Assembly (NCBI GenBank): GCA_937862865.1
Contig: CALMFJ010000085.1
Location: forward strand, 1-37,349
Direction of reading: 5' to 3'
Length of the DNA stretch: 37,349 nt
Origin: an uncultured Pseudomonadota bacterium
GTDB taxonomy: Bacteria; Desulfobacterota; Syntrophorhabdia; Syntrophorhabdales; Syntrophorhabdaceae
Shown: one piece after another, positions 1-8,700 of the stretch
How the letters are laid out: each line of letters starts with the position of its first letter
How positions within the stretch are numbered: the stretch's first letter is position 1
Notes under the pieces: model-generated
What the model was told of the DNA's origin: nothing
What the model saw: the letters and a program-made list of their open reading frames with translations, nothing else
Database searches by the model: none
Position numbers and translations under genes: made by a program

Positions 1-211
1 TACCCCGTATAATACATACAGGTTCAAGGGTTACCCGGCCGGTCCCATATGCAGCGTCTCGAAGGCGTCGATCCTGGCCGCGCTTGACCCCGCTCCGGTC
101 GATTATCTCTACTTCGTTTCGAAAAACGATGGCACCCATGTCTTTTCCCGGGACATGGCTGAACATAATAAGTACGTAACCATGTATCAGAGAACCAGGA
201 CAACACATTAA
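1..211 (+). CDS. mltG: Endolytic murein transglycosylase MltG, C-terminal end (partial)
   Basis: The window opens inside this gene; frame 2 is open to TAA at 209-211 and gives 69 residues. They read TPYNTYRFKGYPAGPICS, then a stretch ending LYFVSKNDGTHVFS. The YNTYR-x-GxPxGPI motif and the YFV-x-K-x-DGTH-x-FS motif are typical of the C-terminal catalytic region of MltG (YceG-like), a membrane-anchored lytic transglycosylase that cuts nascent peptidoglycan and so sets glycan strand length. The catalytic Glu and the membrane anchor lie outside the window. The stop is 13 bases before the next start codon, so the thiolase gene could be co-transcribed, although the functions are unrelated. Confidence 0.85.
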   Translation, partial: TPYNTYRFKGYPAGPICSVSKASILAALDPAPVDYLYFVSKNDGTHVFSRDMAEHNKYVTMYQRTRTTH

Positions 212-224
212 TAAGGAGGAATGT

Positions 225-1406
225 ATGGCAAAAGATGTTGCAGTTATCGGCGTTGGCCAGACGTACTTTGTCAGGGGCTACGAAGGCTCCATCAGGGAAC
301 TGGCCTTTGAAGCCTTCAGAGAAGCGATGCAGGATGCGAACCTTACCACGAAGGACGTGGACGCATCCATATTCTGCTCCGCCCCGGAATATGACAAACA
401 GAGGTCGCCGGCCGGCGTGTTGGCTGAGTACCTTGGCCTTGTGCCGCAGCCGACATTCTATGTTGAGACAGTTTGCTCGTCAAGCACCGTCGGCGTCAAG
501 ATCGGCTACAGTATGATCAAGGCCGGCCTCCACGACATCGTCGTAGTGCTCGGTTTCCAGAAGATGTCGGAGATCACCTCCGCCGAATCCCAGGAGAGAA
601 TGGGGCGCGGCGGCGATATCCAGTGGGAAGCCCCGTTCGGCACAATGATGCCTGCCTACTATGCACTGTATGCTCAGGCATACCTCGCAAAGAACGGCCT
701 TACCCTTGATGACCTCAGGGACGTCAGGGTCAAGGCGGCAACCTACGGCCAGATCAACGAAAGGGCCGTCTACCGCAAGGGCGTGAAACCGGAAGATTTC
801 GATCCCAATAACCCGGATGCCAAGATGGCAGGCCCCGTTGCATCACCTCTTCGCGTCGGCGACTGCTGCGCGAACGCAGACGGCGCATCATGCATCATTC
901 TTGCAAATGCCGAGAAAGCAAAGGCCTTCCAGAAGAAACCGGTCTGGATCCTCGGCATAGGCGCCGCATCGGAAGTGGTCAACATGGCATCCCGCCCCGA
1001 CTTCTCAAAGGGCATCCAGGTCGCCAAGGCAGCTGCCGGCCAGGCCTATAAAATGGCAGGCCTCGGCCCCAAAGACATTAACGTGGCCGAAGTCCACGAC
1101 TGCTTCACCATTGCAGAGATCATGGCATACGAAGGCCTCGGATTCGCACCGGAAGGCGACGGCAAGCAGCTTATCCGCGAGAAGGCAACCTACAAAGAAG
1201 GCAGGATCCCCGTCAACGTTGACGGCGGCCTCCTCTCAAAAGGTCACCCCATCGGAGCAACGGGTGGCTCGCAGATCCGGACCATTGTCCTTCAGCTCAG
1301 GGACGAAGCCGGACCGATGCAGGTAAAAAATCCTCAGATCGGCCTCAACCACAACATTGGCGGTGTAGGCCTTTACGGAAACGTCACAATTTTTGGGAGG
1401 GACTAA
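225..1406 (+). CDS. Thiolase (SCP-x/acetyl-CoA acetyltransferase-like)
   Basis: 393 residues, the usual length for the lipid-transfer-protein (SCP-x) type of thiolase. Visible features are the nucleophile Cys84 in ETVCSSSTVG, the EVHDCF motif at about 289-294, His341 in SKGHPIGATG, and His376 in LNHNIGG, which in this subfamily stands where ordinary thiolases carry a second Cys. The expected reaction is CoA-dependent cleavage of a 3-ketoacyl-CoA or the reverse condensation. The start is supported by AAGGAGGA at 213-220. It is followed after one base by a DUF35 gene, a pairing seen in archaeal acetoacetyl-CoA thiolase/HMG-CoA synthase operons and in the BbsA/BbsB thiolase of anaerobic toluene degradation. 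The substrate cannot be read from the sequence; a role in aromatic or beta-oxidation metabolism is an inference. Confidence 0.88.
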   Translation: MAKDVAVIGVGQTYFVRGYEGSIRELAFEAFREAMQDANLTTKDVDASIFCSAPEYDKQRSPAGVLAEYLGLVPQPTFYVETVCSSSTVGVKIGYSMIKAGLHDIVVVLGFQKMSEITSAESQERMGRGGDIQWEAPFGTMMPAYYALYAQAYLAKNGLTLDDLRDVRVKAATYGQINERAVYRKGVKPEDFDPNNPDAKMAGPVASPLRVGDCCANADGASCIILANAEKAKAFQKKPVWILGIGAASEVVNMASRPDFSKGIQVAKAAAGQAYKMAGLGPKDINVAEVHDCFTIAEIMAYEGLGFAPEGDGKQLIREKATYKEGRIPVNVDGGLLSKGHPIGATGGSQIRTIVLQLRDEAGPMQVKNPQIGLNHNIGGVGLYGNVTIFGRD

Positions 1407-1407
1407 G

Positions 1408-1815
1408 ATGGGATTCGATAAATTTGGAAGAAAAAGCTTCACCAGCTTCACGAAAACCGGAAAATTCGTAGACCTCCTTGCCGAAGGCAAGGTCGAGGGA
1501 ACGGTCTGCAAACAGTGCGGCGCCAAGTATTTTCCGCCGCGCGCCGACTGCGCAAAATGCTTATCCAAAGACTACGATTGGTTCGAACTGCCCGCGAAAG
1601 GTACGCTGGAAACATTCACCACGGCCATGTACGCACCGTTCGGTTTTGAGGCCGACGCACCGTACACGATGGCAGTCGTCGATTTCGGAGACGGCCTGAA
1701 AGCCTTCGCCCGCCTCGCAAAGGACTTCGCCGAACCGAAGATCGGCATGACCGTGGCGGTAAAGCCCCTGAAATACGAAGACGGCCAGCTGACATTCGAA
1801 ATAACAAAAGCATAA
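1408..1815 (+). CDS. Zn-ribbon/OB-fold DUF35 protein, thiolase partner
   Basis: 135 residues. The N-terminal rubredoxin-like zinc ribbon has Cys34, Cys37, Cys48 and Cys51 (CKQCG and CAKC). It is followed by an OB-fold with the family-typical KGTLETFT and PYTMAVVDF segments. DUF35 proteins bind thiolase-fold partners and form the CoA-binding or bridging subunit of the complex, so this is most likely a structural subunit of the enzyme encoded just upstream. The ATG at 1408 is preferred over an in-frame TTG at 1393 because GGGAGGGA ends a few bases before it; the TTG would also overlap the thiolase. An intrinsic terminator follows directly, so the unit ends here. Confidence 0.85.
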   Translation: MGFDKFGRKSFTSFTKTGKFVDLLAEGKVEGTVCKQCGAKYFPPRADCAKCLSKDYDWFELPAKGTLETFTTAMYAPFGFEADAPYTMAVVDFGDGLKAFARLAKDFAEPKIGMTVAVKPLKYEDGQLTFEITKA

Positions 1816-1831
1816 CAAAACATAGCCCAAT

Positions 1832-1861
1832 AAAAAAGGCCGCTTCCGGGCGGCCTTTTTT
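1832..1861 (+). terminator. Intrinsic terminator of the thiolase/DUF35 unit
   Basis: GGCCGC at 1838-1843 pairs with GCGGCC at 1850-1855 around a six-base loop. It is preceded by six A and followed by six T, 17 bases after the DUF35 stop. Confidence 0.9.
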
Positions 1862-1880
1862 ATTGATACTCCCTGCCGTC

Positions 1881-1900
1881 ACCCCGGCGAAGGCCGGGGT
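1881..1900. repeat. REP-like palindrome, copy 1
   Basis: ACCCCGGC and GCCGGGGT form a perfect 8-bp stem with a 4-base loop, set in GTC-stem-CCA. It is a GC-rich relative of the GTCATTCCGG...CCGGAATCC palindromes scattered in many bacterial genomes. Two relatives lie at 1969-1991 and 23332-23349. It is non-coding and close behind the terminator. Confidence 0.6.
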
Positions 1901-1968
1901 CCAAGGTTTTTCTGTATCTTATCTTTCCCCATGCCAGGGTTGTGAAGTGCATCAAGGACAAACCTTAG

Positions 1969-1991
1969 ATTCCGGTGTCACGCACCGGAAT
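1969..1991. repeat. REP-like palindrome, copy 2 (inverted)
   Basis: ATTCCGGTG and CACCGGAAT form a perfect 9-bp stem with a 5-base loop, followed by GAC, so read on the minus strand it starts GTCATTCCGG like copy 3. It lies in the 283-bp gap between the DUF35 gene and the HD-domain gene. Apart from this, copy 1 and the terminator I see nothing recognisable in that gap. Confidence 0.6.
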
Positions 1992-2098
1992 GACGAATAA
2001 AATATTGAAGGCATAGTCTCTTCGCCAGTATGACAGCGGGAAAATCGCCCTTTCTTTCTTTGGCTGTTTCTTTTACAATTACCTGACAAAGGGGAAAC

Positions 2099-3280
2099 AT
2101 GACCAAAGAATTCATCCTCGAGATATTCAGTGCCGCGGCGATGCAGCGGTGGAACGACAAGATCCGGCCGGTGGAGCTCAAGGAGCTGGATAAACAGGCG
2201 CACAAGATGACGATTGCGTACTTCCTCGGGAAATTCGAGGAATCGACCGAGGGGTTCAGCTGGCTCGAGATCATCGAGGGAGGGCTTTTCGAGTTTCTCG
2301 AACGCCTTGTTATAACGGACCTCAAGCCCCAGATATTCAACAGGATCAAGGAAGACAGGAAGAAATACCGTGAACTGACCGGATGGGTCTTCGCGAAATT
2401 GGAGCCCATTCTCGCCCCGCTGGGAAGGGAATTTGTCGAACGTTTCCAGCATTATTTCGCAAGCACCGACAACACCGTCAACAAAAGGATCATCAACGCC
2501 TCACATTTTTATGCGACGCGCTGGGAGTTCGACATCATCGAACGGGCCAATCCGGCCGGGTACGAGATCCCCGAGATCAGGAGCTTTCTCCAGGAGCGCC
2601 AGGAGCGTTACTACGATCTTGCCGGTATCCAGCAGCTCGCCCTGTTCCAGAAATACCGGAACTTCCTCGACCTGTGCGGACAGCTGCGTTTCCAGTACCG
2701 CTGGAGCCACATAAACATGATACCCCGCACGTCGGTGCTGGGACACATGCTCATCGTTGCCATCCTCGCGTATCTTTTCTCGCTGCAGATCGAAGCATGT
2801 CCCAGACGCTGCTTTAACAATTATTTCACCGGGCTGTTCCATGATCTCCCCGAGGTCCTGACACGCGATATCATATCGCCCGTCAAACGGTCCATCGAGG
2901 GGCTCGACTCCCTCATCAAGGCCTATGAGAAAGAGCAAATGGACAAGGAGGTATTCAACCTGATCCCTCCCGACTGGCATGACGAGATGAAAACCTTCAC
3001 CGAGGATGAATTCTCGAGCATTGCCGATGTCGACGGCGTCATTGTCAGGACGGACACGGAAACAATAAGCCGGCAGTACAACGAGGACCGGTACAACCCC
3101 CGTGACGGTGCGATGATCAAGGCGGTCGATGACCTGGCCGCATATGTCGAAACATACTGTTCGCTGGAAAATGGGGTCCGGTCGCCTGAACTCGCACAGG
3201 CGCGCAGGTCGATACGAGACAAATACCGTGATACGGTCATCGGGAACATCCTTTTCCATGCCCTATTCGCACAATTTTGA
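2099..3280 (+). CDS. HD-domain metal-dependent hydrolase
   Basis: 393 residues with no signal peptide, so cytoplasmic. The C-terminal half carries an HD phosphohydrolase pattern: Arg201, a helix with GHM (His216), then FHDLPEVLTRDI with the His248-Asp249 dyad and Glu252, as in the YfbR/HDDC2-type nucleotidase branch. The N-terminal 190 residues contain DKQAHKM (His35) and many charged helices but no recognised second active site. The family usually hydrolyses phosphomonoester or phosphodiester bonds of nucleotides; the substrate here is unknown. AAGGGG lies 6 bases before the ATG. It stands alone, with a 283-bp gap before it and a convergent lexA after it. Confidence 0.7.
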   Translation: MTKEFILEIFSAAAMQRWNDKIRPVELKELDKQAHKMTIAYFLGKFEESTEGFSWLEIIEGGLFEFLERLVITDLKPQIFNRIKEDRKKYRELTGWVFAKLEPILAPLGREFVERFQHYFASTDNTVNKRIINASHFYATRWEFDIIERANPAGYEIPEIRSFLQERQERYYDLAGIQQLALFQKYRNFLDLCGQLRFQYRWSHINMIPRTSVLGHMLIVAILAYLFSLQIEACPRRCFNNYFTGLFHDLPEVLTRDIISPVKRSIEGLDSLIKAYEKEQMDKEVFNLIPPDWHDEMKTFTEDEFSSIADVDGVIVRTDTETISRQYNEDRYNPRDGAMIKAVDDLAAYVETYCSLENGVRSPELAQARRSIRDKYRDTVIGNILFHALFAQF

Positions 3281-3408
3281 CCGGTCATGGTACATAATTG
3301 TTTGACCGGCCCGACAGAACGCATCGTACAGTTACCAGCGCAAAGATGCCGAAAGCCCTTCATAAGCCGGTAAAGGGCCCTCTTCATTTCACGACAGGGC
3401 TCCATGTC

Positions 3409-4041
3409 TTACGGATTCATCCGTAAGACCATCACCACTTTCCCCTGGATGCGGACATTCGCTGCGTCGTGGAACACGGGCAGCATGTAGGGATTGCACG
3501 GCTGAAGCCGTATCTTTTGGCCCTTTTCGTAATAGATCTTTTTGAGGGTCACTTCCTGCTCGCTCTCGAGCCAGCACGCGGCGACCTCGCCGTTGTTCAC
3601 GGAATCGGCCTCTTCCATCACCACAATGTCAGAATCGGCTATCATGGCGTCCACCATGGAATTTCCCCTGACCCTGAGCGCAAAGAGGCGCCTTCCTTTC
3701 CGCATTATATCGCGCGGGACATCGATCATCTCCTGGCCGGCGGCGCTTTGCCTGTCCATGGAAGGCACGCCTATCGGCTGGCCGGCTGCGATCACCCCAA
3801 GGAGCGGCACACAGGCAGGCCCTTCCTCATCCCCCACGAGGCCGATGCTGCGCGATCGGACCCTGTCCCTCGTGATCAGCCCGGCCTCCTCAAGCTGTTC
3901 CAGGTGATACTGCACCACGGACGGGCTTTTTATTCCGCAATGGCCCGCAACCTCACGCACGGACGGTGAATAACCATTGTCACGCCTGAACACCCTGATA
4001 AATTCAAGTATGTTTTCCCGGGTATCTGTTTTTCTGACCAT
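3409..4041 (-). CDS. lexA: LexA SOS repressor/autopeptidase
   Basis: 210 residues. The N-terminal winged helix (about 1-65) includes GYSPSVREVA and a recognition helix near SPSVVQYHL. The linker ends at the Ala86-Gly87 autocleavage bond in VIAAGQP. The catalytic dyad is Ser128 (GNSMV) and Lys167 (VTLKK), with the usual spacing for the family. LexA represses SOS genes and cleaves itself when activated RecA filaments form. No Shine-Dalgarno sequence precedes the ATG; instead a near-palindromic LexA box abuts the start codon, which suggests autoregulation and a leaderless or very short-leader transcript. It is transcribed away from the imuB-dnaE2 genes. Confidence 0.95.
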   Translation of the reverse strand: MVRKTDTRENILEFIRVFRRDNGYSPSVREVAGHCGIKSPSVVQYHLEQLEEAGLITRDRVRSRSIGLVGDEEGPACVPLLGVIAAGQPIGVPSMDRQSAAGQEMIDVPRDIMRKGRRLFALRVRGNSMVDAMIADSDIVVMEEADSVNNGEVAACWLESEQEVTLKKIYYEKGQKIRLQPCNPYMLPVFHDAANVRIQGKVVMVLRMNP

Positions 4042-4056
4042 AGAACAAGTGTACTA
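4041..4056 (-). promoter_or_regulatory. Probable LexA box at lexA
   Basis: TAGAACAAGTGTACTA directly abuts the lexA start codon. Its halves TAGAACA and, on the other strand, TAGTACA differ by one base, and the core GAAC-N4-GTAC is one mismatch from the GAAC-N4-GTTC box found upstream of imuB. Its position fits autorepression. Confidence 0.7.
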
Positions 4057-4095
4057 CAAACAGGGAAAAATTTGAAGCAAATTTTTCCCTGTTTG
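4057..4095. repeat. Perfect 18-bp inverted repeat upstream of lexA
   Basis: CAAACAGGGAAAAATTTG at 4057-4074 and its exact complement at 4078-4095 are separated by AAG. It begins immediately beyond the LexA box and covers the place where the lexA promoter should be. On the minus strand a possible weak promoter is TTGCTT-18-TAGTAC, with the -35 box at the loop and the -10 inside the LexA box. It could be an operator or a transcribed hairpin. Confidence 0.75.
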
Positions 4096-4096
4096 C

Positions 4097-4207
4097 GTTC
4101 TACGTTTTAGGTTCTACGTTAAAAAATACATTTTCGAAATTAAAGTGTTTTCCTAATAATAACAGAATTCTTCTGAAACGTAGAACGTAGAACGCGGAAT
4201 GCGGAAT
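4097..4207. repeat. Mirrored heptamer array 1
   Basis: The left array (4097-4124) is four units of 7 bp: GTTCTAC, GTTTTAG, GTTCTAC, GTTAAAA. The right array (4175-4207) is the complementary kind: GAAAC, GTAGAAC twice, GCGGAAT twice. An AT-rich 50-bp centre separates them. The array fills the divergent region between lexA and the imuB promoter. The same unit recurs at 16563-16640 and 29532-29698. Confidence 0.8.
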
Positions 4208-4219
4208 TAAAAAAAGTGC

Positions 4220-4248
4220 TTGCCAAATTAGAACATATGTTCTAATAT
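4220..4248 (+). promoter_or_regulatory. imuB sigma70-type promoter
   Basis: TTGCCA at 4220-4225, a 17-bp spacer, and TAATAT at 4243-4248. Transcription would begin about 7 bases downstream, at or one base before the imuB ATG (4256), which predicts a leaderless mRNA; no ribosome-binding site is present to contradict this. Confidence 0.6.
4228..4245. promoter_or_regulatory. LexA (SOS) box of imuB
   Basis: TTAGAACATATGTTCTAA is a perfect 18-bp palindrome with the GAAC-N4-GTTC core known from Bacillus-type LexA. It fills the promoter spacer and overlaps the -10 box, an ideal position for repression. Confidence 0.88.
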
Positions 4249-4255
4249 TACCTTT

Positions 4256-5446
4256 ATGCGTGCTGCCTGTCTTTATATCCCCCATTTCTATTGCCAGATC
4301 GAATACGGGAAGGATCCTTCCTTACGAAACAGGCCTGTCGTGATCGTGGGCATGCCCGAGGAAAGAGGGTTTATCATGGATTGTTCAGAAGAGCTTGCCC
4401 GAAGAGGGGTTGTTCCCTCGATGCCGCTTAAAGACGTCTATCATCTCTGCTATGATGCAACGCCGGTACTCGCACGCAGGAAGGAATACGGGACCGTATG
4501 GGAAGACATCCTCTCTTCTATCGCGGAGATAACCCTGCGCATCGAGCCAAAAGAACCGGGCACGGTATTTCTCGATATCACGAGGCTTCCCGGTATGTTC
4601 ACAAGCGAAGAGCGGATCGCGCGCGCCCTTACCGACATGGTGTCCGAAAAATTCGGGCTCGATGTCACAATGGGCGTCGGCAATTCCCGATTCCTTAGCC
4701 ATGAGGCCGCCTCGTCGGCGCCGGGCAATGTGCGTGTCGTTCCCCCGGGTACGGAAAGGGATTTCCTCTCCCCTGTCGGGATAGACCGCCTGCGGGTACC
4801 GGACGGCATTCGCGAAAGGCTGCATCTTCTCGGCCTCGATTCATTGGGACAGATAAGCGCATTTACATTGTCCGCCCTCACCTCGCAATTCGGGGCTGCG
4901 GGGAAAGAACTATGGGAGATCGCGAACGGGGTCGGCGACCAGGGCAGGATACCCTGCGCTTTCACCATCACCGATATAGACCGGGAAATGGTCTGTGAAG
5001 GGCCCGTCTGTTCACGGCAGGAGATCAAGGCCGCCCTTCTCGAACTTCTCGACGGGCTGTGCCGGGAACTCGAGGAGCTGGGTAAGGCCTGTCGCATGAT
5101 AAAGCTCGTTTTCGACCTCGAGAACAGGACGTTCTTTGAGAAAGATTTTTTTATGCACGGCCCTACGGCACACAAAGACGACATGCTGCTGAGGATCATG
5201 GCGGGACTCGAAGGGGCCGAGTTTTCAAGCCCGGTCAGGATAATGAGCGTACGCGCCGGGGCCCTTGTCAATTACACCGGGAAACAGGAAAGGCTTTTCC
5301 GGAACCGCAGCGGTATTGAAAAGAGCATGACCGAGATCAGGGGATTCTTAAGAACAAAATACGGGTCGATGCCGCTTGTGCGCGCTGTCAGGAACGACAG
5401 TGCGGCCCTCCTGCCCGACGACAGGTTTATCTTTGTCGAACCATGA
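4256..5446 (+). CDS. imuB: ImuB-like, catalytically inactive Y-family polymerase
   Basis: 396 residues with the Y-family fold. The acidic catalytic residues are missing: the N-terminal metal-binding aspartates of DinB (the IDMDAFYA region) are replaced by CLYIPHFYC at 5-13, and the SIDEA motif by PGTVFLDI. The palm sequence VTMGVGNSRFLSHEAAS is kept. Near the C-terminus QERLF (344-348) resembles a beta-clamp-binding motif. ImuB is the non-catalytic hub that recruits the error-prone DnaE2 to the sliding clamp during SOS mutagenesis. The following gene overlaps by four bases (ATGA) and dnaE2 comes next, matching the known cassette. The ATG at 4256 has no ribosome-binding site but lies at the predicted transcription start. 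An active Pol IV is the alternative and is disfavoured by the lost residues. Confidence 0.88.
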   Translation: MRAACLYIPHFYCQIEYGKDPSLRNRPVVIVGMPEERGFIMDCSEELARRGVVPSMPLKDVYHLCYDATPVLARRKEYGTVWEDILSSIAEITLRIEPKEPGTVFLDITRLPGMFTSEERIARALTDMVSEKFGLDVTMGVGNSRFLSHEAASSAPGNVRVVPPGTERDFLSPVGIDRLRVPDGIRERLHLLGLDSLGQISAFTLSALTSQFGAAGKELWEIANGVGDQGRIPCAFTITDIDREMVCEGPVCSRQEIKAALLELLDGLCRELEELGKACRMIKLVFDLENRTFFEKDFFMHGPTAHKDDMLLRIMAGLEGAEFSSPVRIMSVRAGALVNYTGKQERLFRNRSGIEKSMTEIRGFLRTKYGSMPLVRAVRNDSAALLPDDRFIFVEP

Positions 5447-5694
5447 AAGCTTCACCCTTCGGCCCCGAACCTCTACCCGTTATTGCCGTTAAAAACAGGC
5501 CGGTATGGGTCATTCTCAGAAAGAAGAAACAGAAAGTTCAGAGAATCGTCAATATCTGGCGGATCGACGACGCCTGGTGGCGCAAGCCCGTTGCCCGTAT
5601 GTACTACGCAATTGAACTTGAAAGCGGCAGCCGGATAACGGTTTTCCAGGACCTTGGGTCGGGTGACTGGTACCTGCAGAACTGGTCCGTCTGA
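5443..5694 (+). CDS. DUF6504-like small protein between imuB and dnaE2
   Basis: 83 residues, rich in Trp and basic residues, with the pattern NIWRIDDAWWRKPVARMYY followed by ITVFQDLGSGDWYLQ. This resembles the small DUF6504 proteins often encoded between imuB and dnaE2 in other bacteria; the family name is from memory. Its start codon overlaps the imuB stop (ATGA), so translation is probably coupled, and dnaE2 begins six bases after its stop. A role in the mutasome is inferred from position only. No catalytic motif or metal site is visible. Confidence 0.75.
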   Translation: MKASPFGPEPLPVIAVKNRPVWVILRKKKQKVQRIVNIWRIDDAWWRKPVARMYYAIELESGSRITVFQDLGSGDWYLQNWSV

Positions 5695-5700
5695 GGCCCC

Positions 5701-8700
5701 ATGTACACCGAACTGCATGCCCATTCAAATTTTTCTTTTCTCGACGGGGCTTCGCCGACGCACGCCCTCGTCGAGCGCGCCGCGTCCCTTGGCATGAAGG
5801 CCCTCGCCATCACCGACCATGACGGGCTCTACAACGCATGCGTTTTTACGAGGCTCGCAAAACAGGCGGGAATAAAACCCATTATCGGCGCCGAACTGAC
5901 ATGCGAAGGGGAGCGGCACCTTACCGTGCTCGTTGAGAACGGGAAGGGGTATGCAAACCTGTCCAGCCTGATCACCGGCGGACATCTCGCAGGCTCCAAG
6001 GGAAGGCCGCTATTGTCCGTGGCCGGGCTTCGGGGCCGGACGGAAGGCCTCATTTGCCTGTCAGGCTGTGCACGGTCTGAGATAAACCGCCTTCTTCTAA
6101 AACGGGAAATGCGGGCCGCATACGGGGCGGCAAAAATGTACAGGGAACTTTTTGGCAAAGAAAATTTCTATATCGAGCTCCAGGTGCATCTTAACCCCGA
6201 AGACAGGGACCTGTGCCGCCAATTGACAGAAATGGCGCAGATTCTCGGCCTCAAGACCGTGGCCTCAAATAATGTCCACTATGCCACACGGGACGGGCAC
6301 ACCCTTCACGATGTCCTCACCTGCATACGGCACGGGGTGACCCTGGAAAGATCGGCCCCCTTCCGGAGGCTAAACTCGGAATTTTACCTCAAGGGCCACA
6401 AAGAGATGCTCGAGCTTCCCTTTATGCCCCGGGATGCCGTCCTGAGGACCGAAGAGATAGCCCGGAGGTGCACGTTCAGCCTGGATTTCTCTTCGTTTTC
6501 CTACCCGGATTTCCCCCTGCCGGAAAATGAGACCGCAGCAGGGCTCCTCAAAAAAATGGCTTTGCAAAAAGCCCGGGAGCGCTACGGCACCCTGACGGAA
6601 GAGGTCCTGGCACGGATCGAGGATGAGACCGGCCTCATTGAGCAGAAAGGTCTTTCGGGATACTTCCTCGTTGTCCGGGACATCATCGAATACGCCCGGA
6701 AAATGGGGATATCCGCACAGGGCAGAGGCTCCGCCGCAAGCTCTGTCGTGGCATATGTCCTCGGGATAACCCCTGTCGACCCGATACGCCACAGGCTTTT
6801 CGTGGGGCGCTTCCTCAATGAACTGAGCATCCCCGATATCGACATCGATATCGCGACAAACAGGCGCGAGGAAGTTATCAGGTACGTCTATGACACGTAC
6901 GGCAGTGAGCATGCCGCAATGGTCTGCACGTACGTGACCTTCCAGGGGCGCAATGCGATACGCGAGGCCGGAAAGGTGCTTGGGCTTCCCGCACACATCC
7001 TCGACAGGATGGCGAAGTCGACCTGTGCATACGGCAGGCGCGGGGCCGTCGAGTCATTGAAGGAGGTCCCCGAATTCAGAGCGTACCTCGATTCCGGGGC
7101 CTGGGAGCATTTCAGCAGGATATGTACGCAGATATCGGGCTTCCCGAGACATCTTTCCATTCACGTCGGGGGCATGATAATCACCCCGAGGCCGATATCG
7201 GAAATTGTTCCCCAGGAGCATGCCCGCGCAGAAGGACGGATCGTCTGCCAGTGGGACAAGGATTCCGTCGACGATGCGGGGCTTATCAAGTTTGACCTCC
7301 TGGGCCTGAGAATGCTCTCCCTGATCGACGATGCCAAAGAACTTATCCTCAGGCACAGGAGGATCGACCTCGATCTCGACCGCCTTGCGCCCGACGACCA
7401 TCGTGTCTATGACATGATAAGCGACGCGGACACGGTCGGGGTGTTCCAGGTGGAAAGCCGGGCGCAGATGCAGACACTGCCCAAGATGAGGCCGCGCTCT
7501 TTCGAAGACCTCACCATCGAAGTGTCCATCGTCCGGCCCGGTCCCCTCCAGGGGAATATGGTCCATCCCTTCATACGCCGTCGGCAGGGCAAAGAACCCG
7601 TTGTCCATCTTCACCCGAAGCTGGCCCCGATCCTGAACGAGACGCTCGGTGTGATACTCTTCCAGGAACAGATCCTCGAGGTGGCAATGGCCATAGCCGG
7701 ATTCACGGCGGGAGAAGGGAACAAACTGCGCAAGGTAATGGGCCGGAAGAACGCACGAGAGGAGCTCCTCAAGTGGCATCGGCGTTTTCTCGAGGGGGCA
7801 GAAAACCAGGGCATAGACAGCGATACCGCGACAAAGATATTCGACCACATCTGCGGCTTTGCCGATTTCGGTTTTTGCAAGAGCCACGCCGCCAGCTTTG
7901 CGGTCCTGTGCTATCGGTCCGCCTACCTGAAATACCACTACCCGGCAGAATTCTATTGCGCCCTTCTCAATAACCAGCCCATGGGCTTTTATGAACCGGA
8001 GGTGATCATAGGGGACGCAAAAAGGCACAATGTACCTGTCCTTCCTGTCGACATCAACAGGAGCATGTGGAACTGCACGATCGAGGAAGGCTCCGTCAGG
8101 ACCGGCTTCAGATACGTGAAGAGGATCGGGGAGGAGAAAGGGGACCGCATCATAACGGCGCGCAGCCGGGGGCTGTTTTCCTCATTGCAGGATTTCGCCG
8201 ACCGGTCGGGGCTCGACTCGAGGTCCCTCCAGAACCTCGTTGCGGTCGGGGCATTCAGCGCCATAAAAAATTCGCGCAGGCAGCTTCTCTGGGAAGCGGG
8301 GACAATACGGACGGCGGGGCTCACAGGGCTCAATGCCGTTAAGGCACATGAAAGCCCGCCCATCCCCGAAATGACGACGGGCGAGGAAACGATCACCGAT
8401 TACATCTACCAGGGGTTCTCCCCGTCCCGCCACATCATCAAGCTTTACCGGGAAAAGCTCGACAGGCTTGGCGCAGTCCCGAGCGACAGGCTCACCGAAC
8501 GCGCTTCCGGCAGCAGGGTCCTCGTCGCAGGGTACATGGTCTGCCTGCAGATGCCCCCGACAGCGAAGGGAAGATTCTCATTCATCACCCTCGAAGACGA
8601 ATACGGCCTTATCAATCTCGTGATAAGGCCGGAAGTTTACAAAGCGTACCGGACCGTCATACGCCTCGAGCCCCTCCTCCTTGTCGAAGGCATTGTCGAA

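Noticed and set aside
4450-5271. Minus-strand open frame (273 codons) inside imuB
   Set aside because: Ser/Arg-rich low-complexity translation typical of a shadow frame, antisense to a well-supported gene.
4256-5446. Active DNA polymerase IV (DinB)
   Set aside because: Both acidic metal-binding motifs are replaced, and the genes after it are DUF6504 and dnaE2, so ImuB is the better call.
7054-8028. Long minus-strand open frame (324 codons) inside dnaE2
   Set aside because: It is fully antisense to a gene with all its motifs, has no recognisable domain and no ribosome-binding site; high-GC coding DNA often leaves such frames open.
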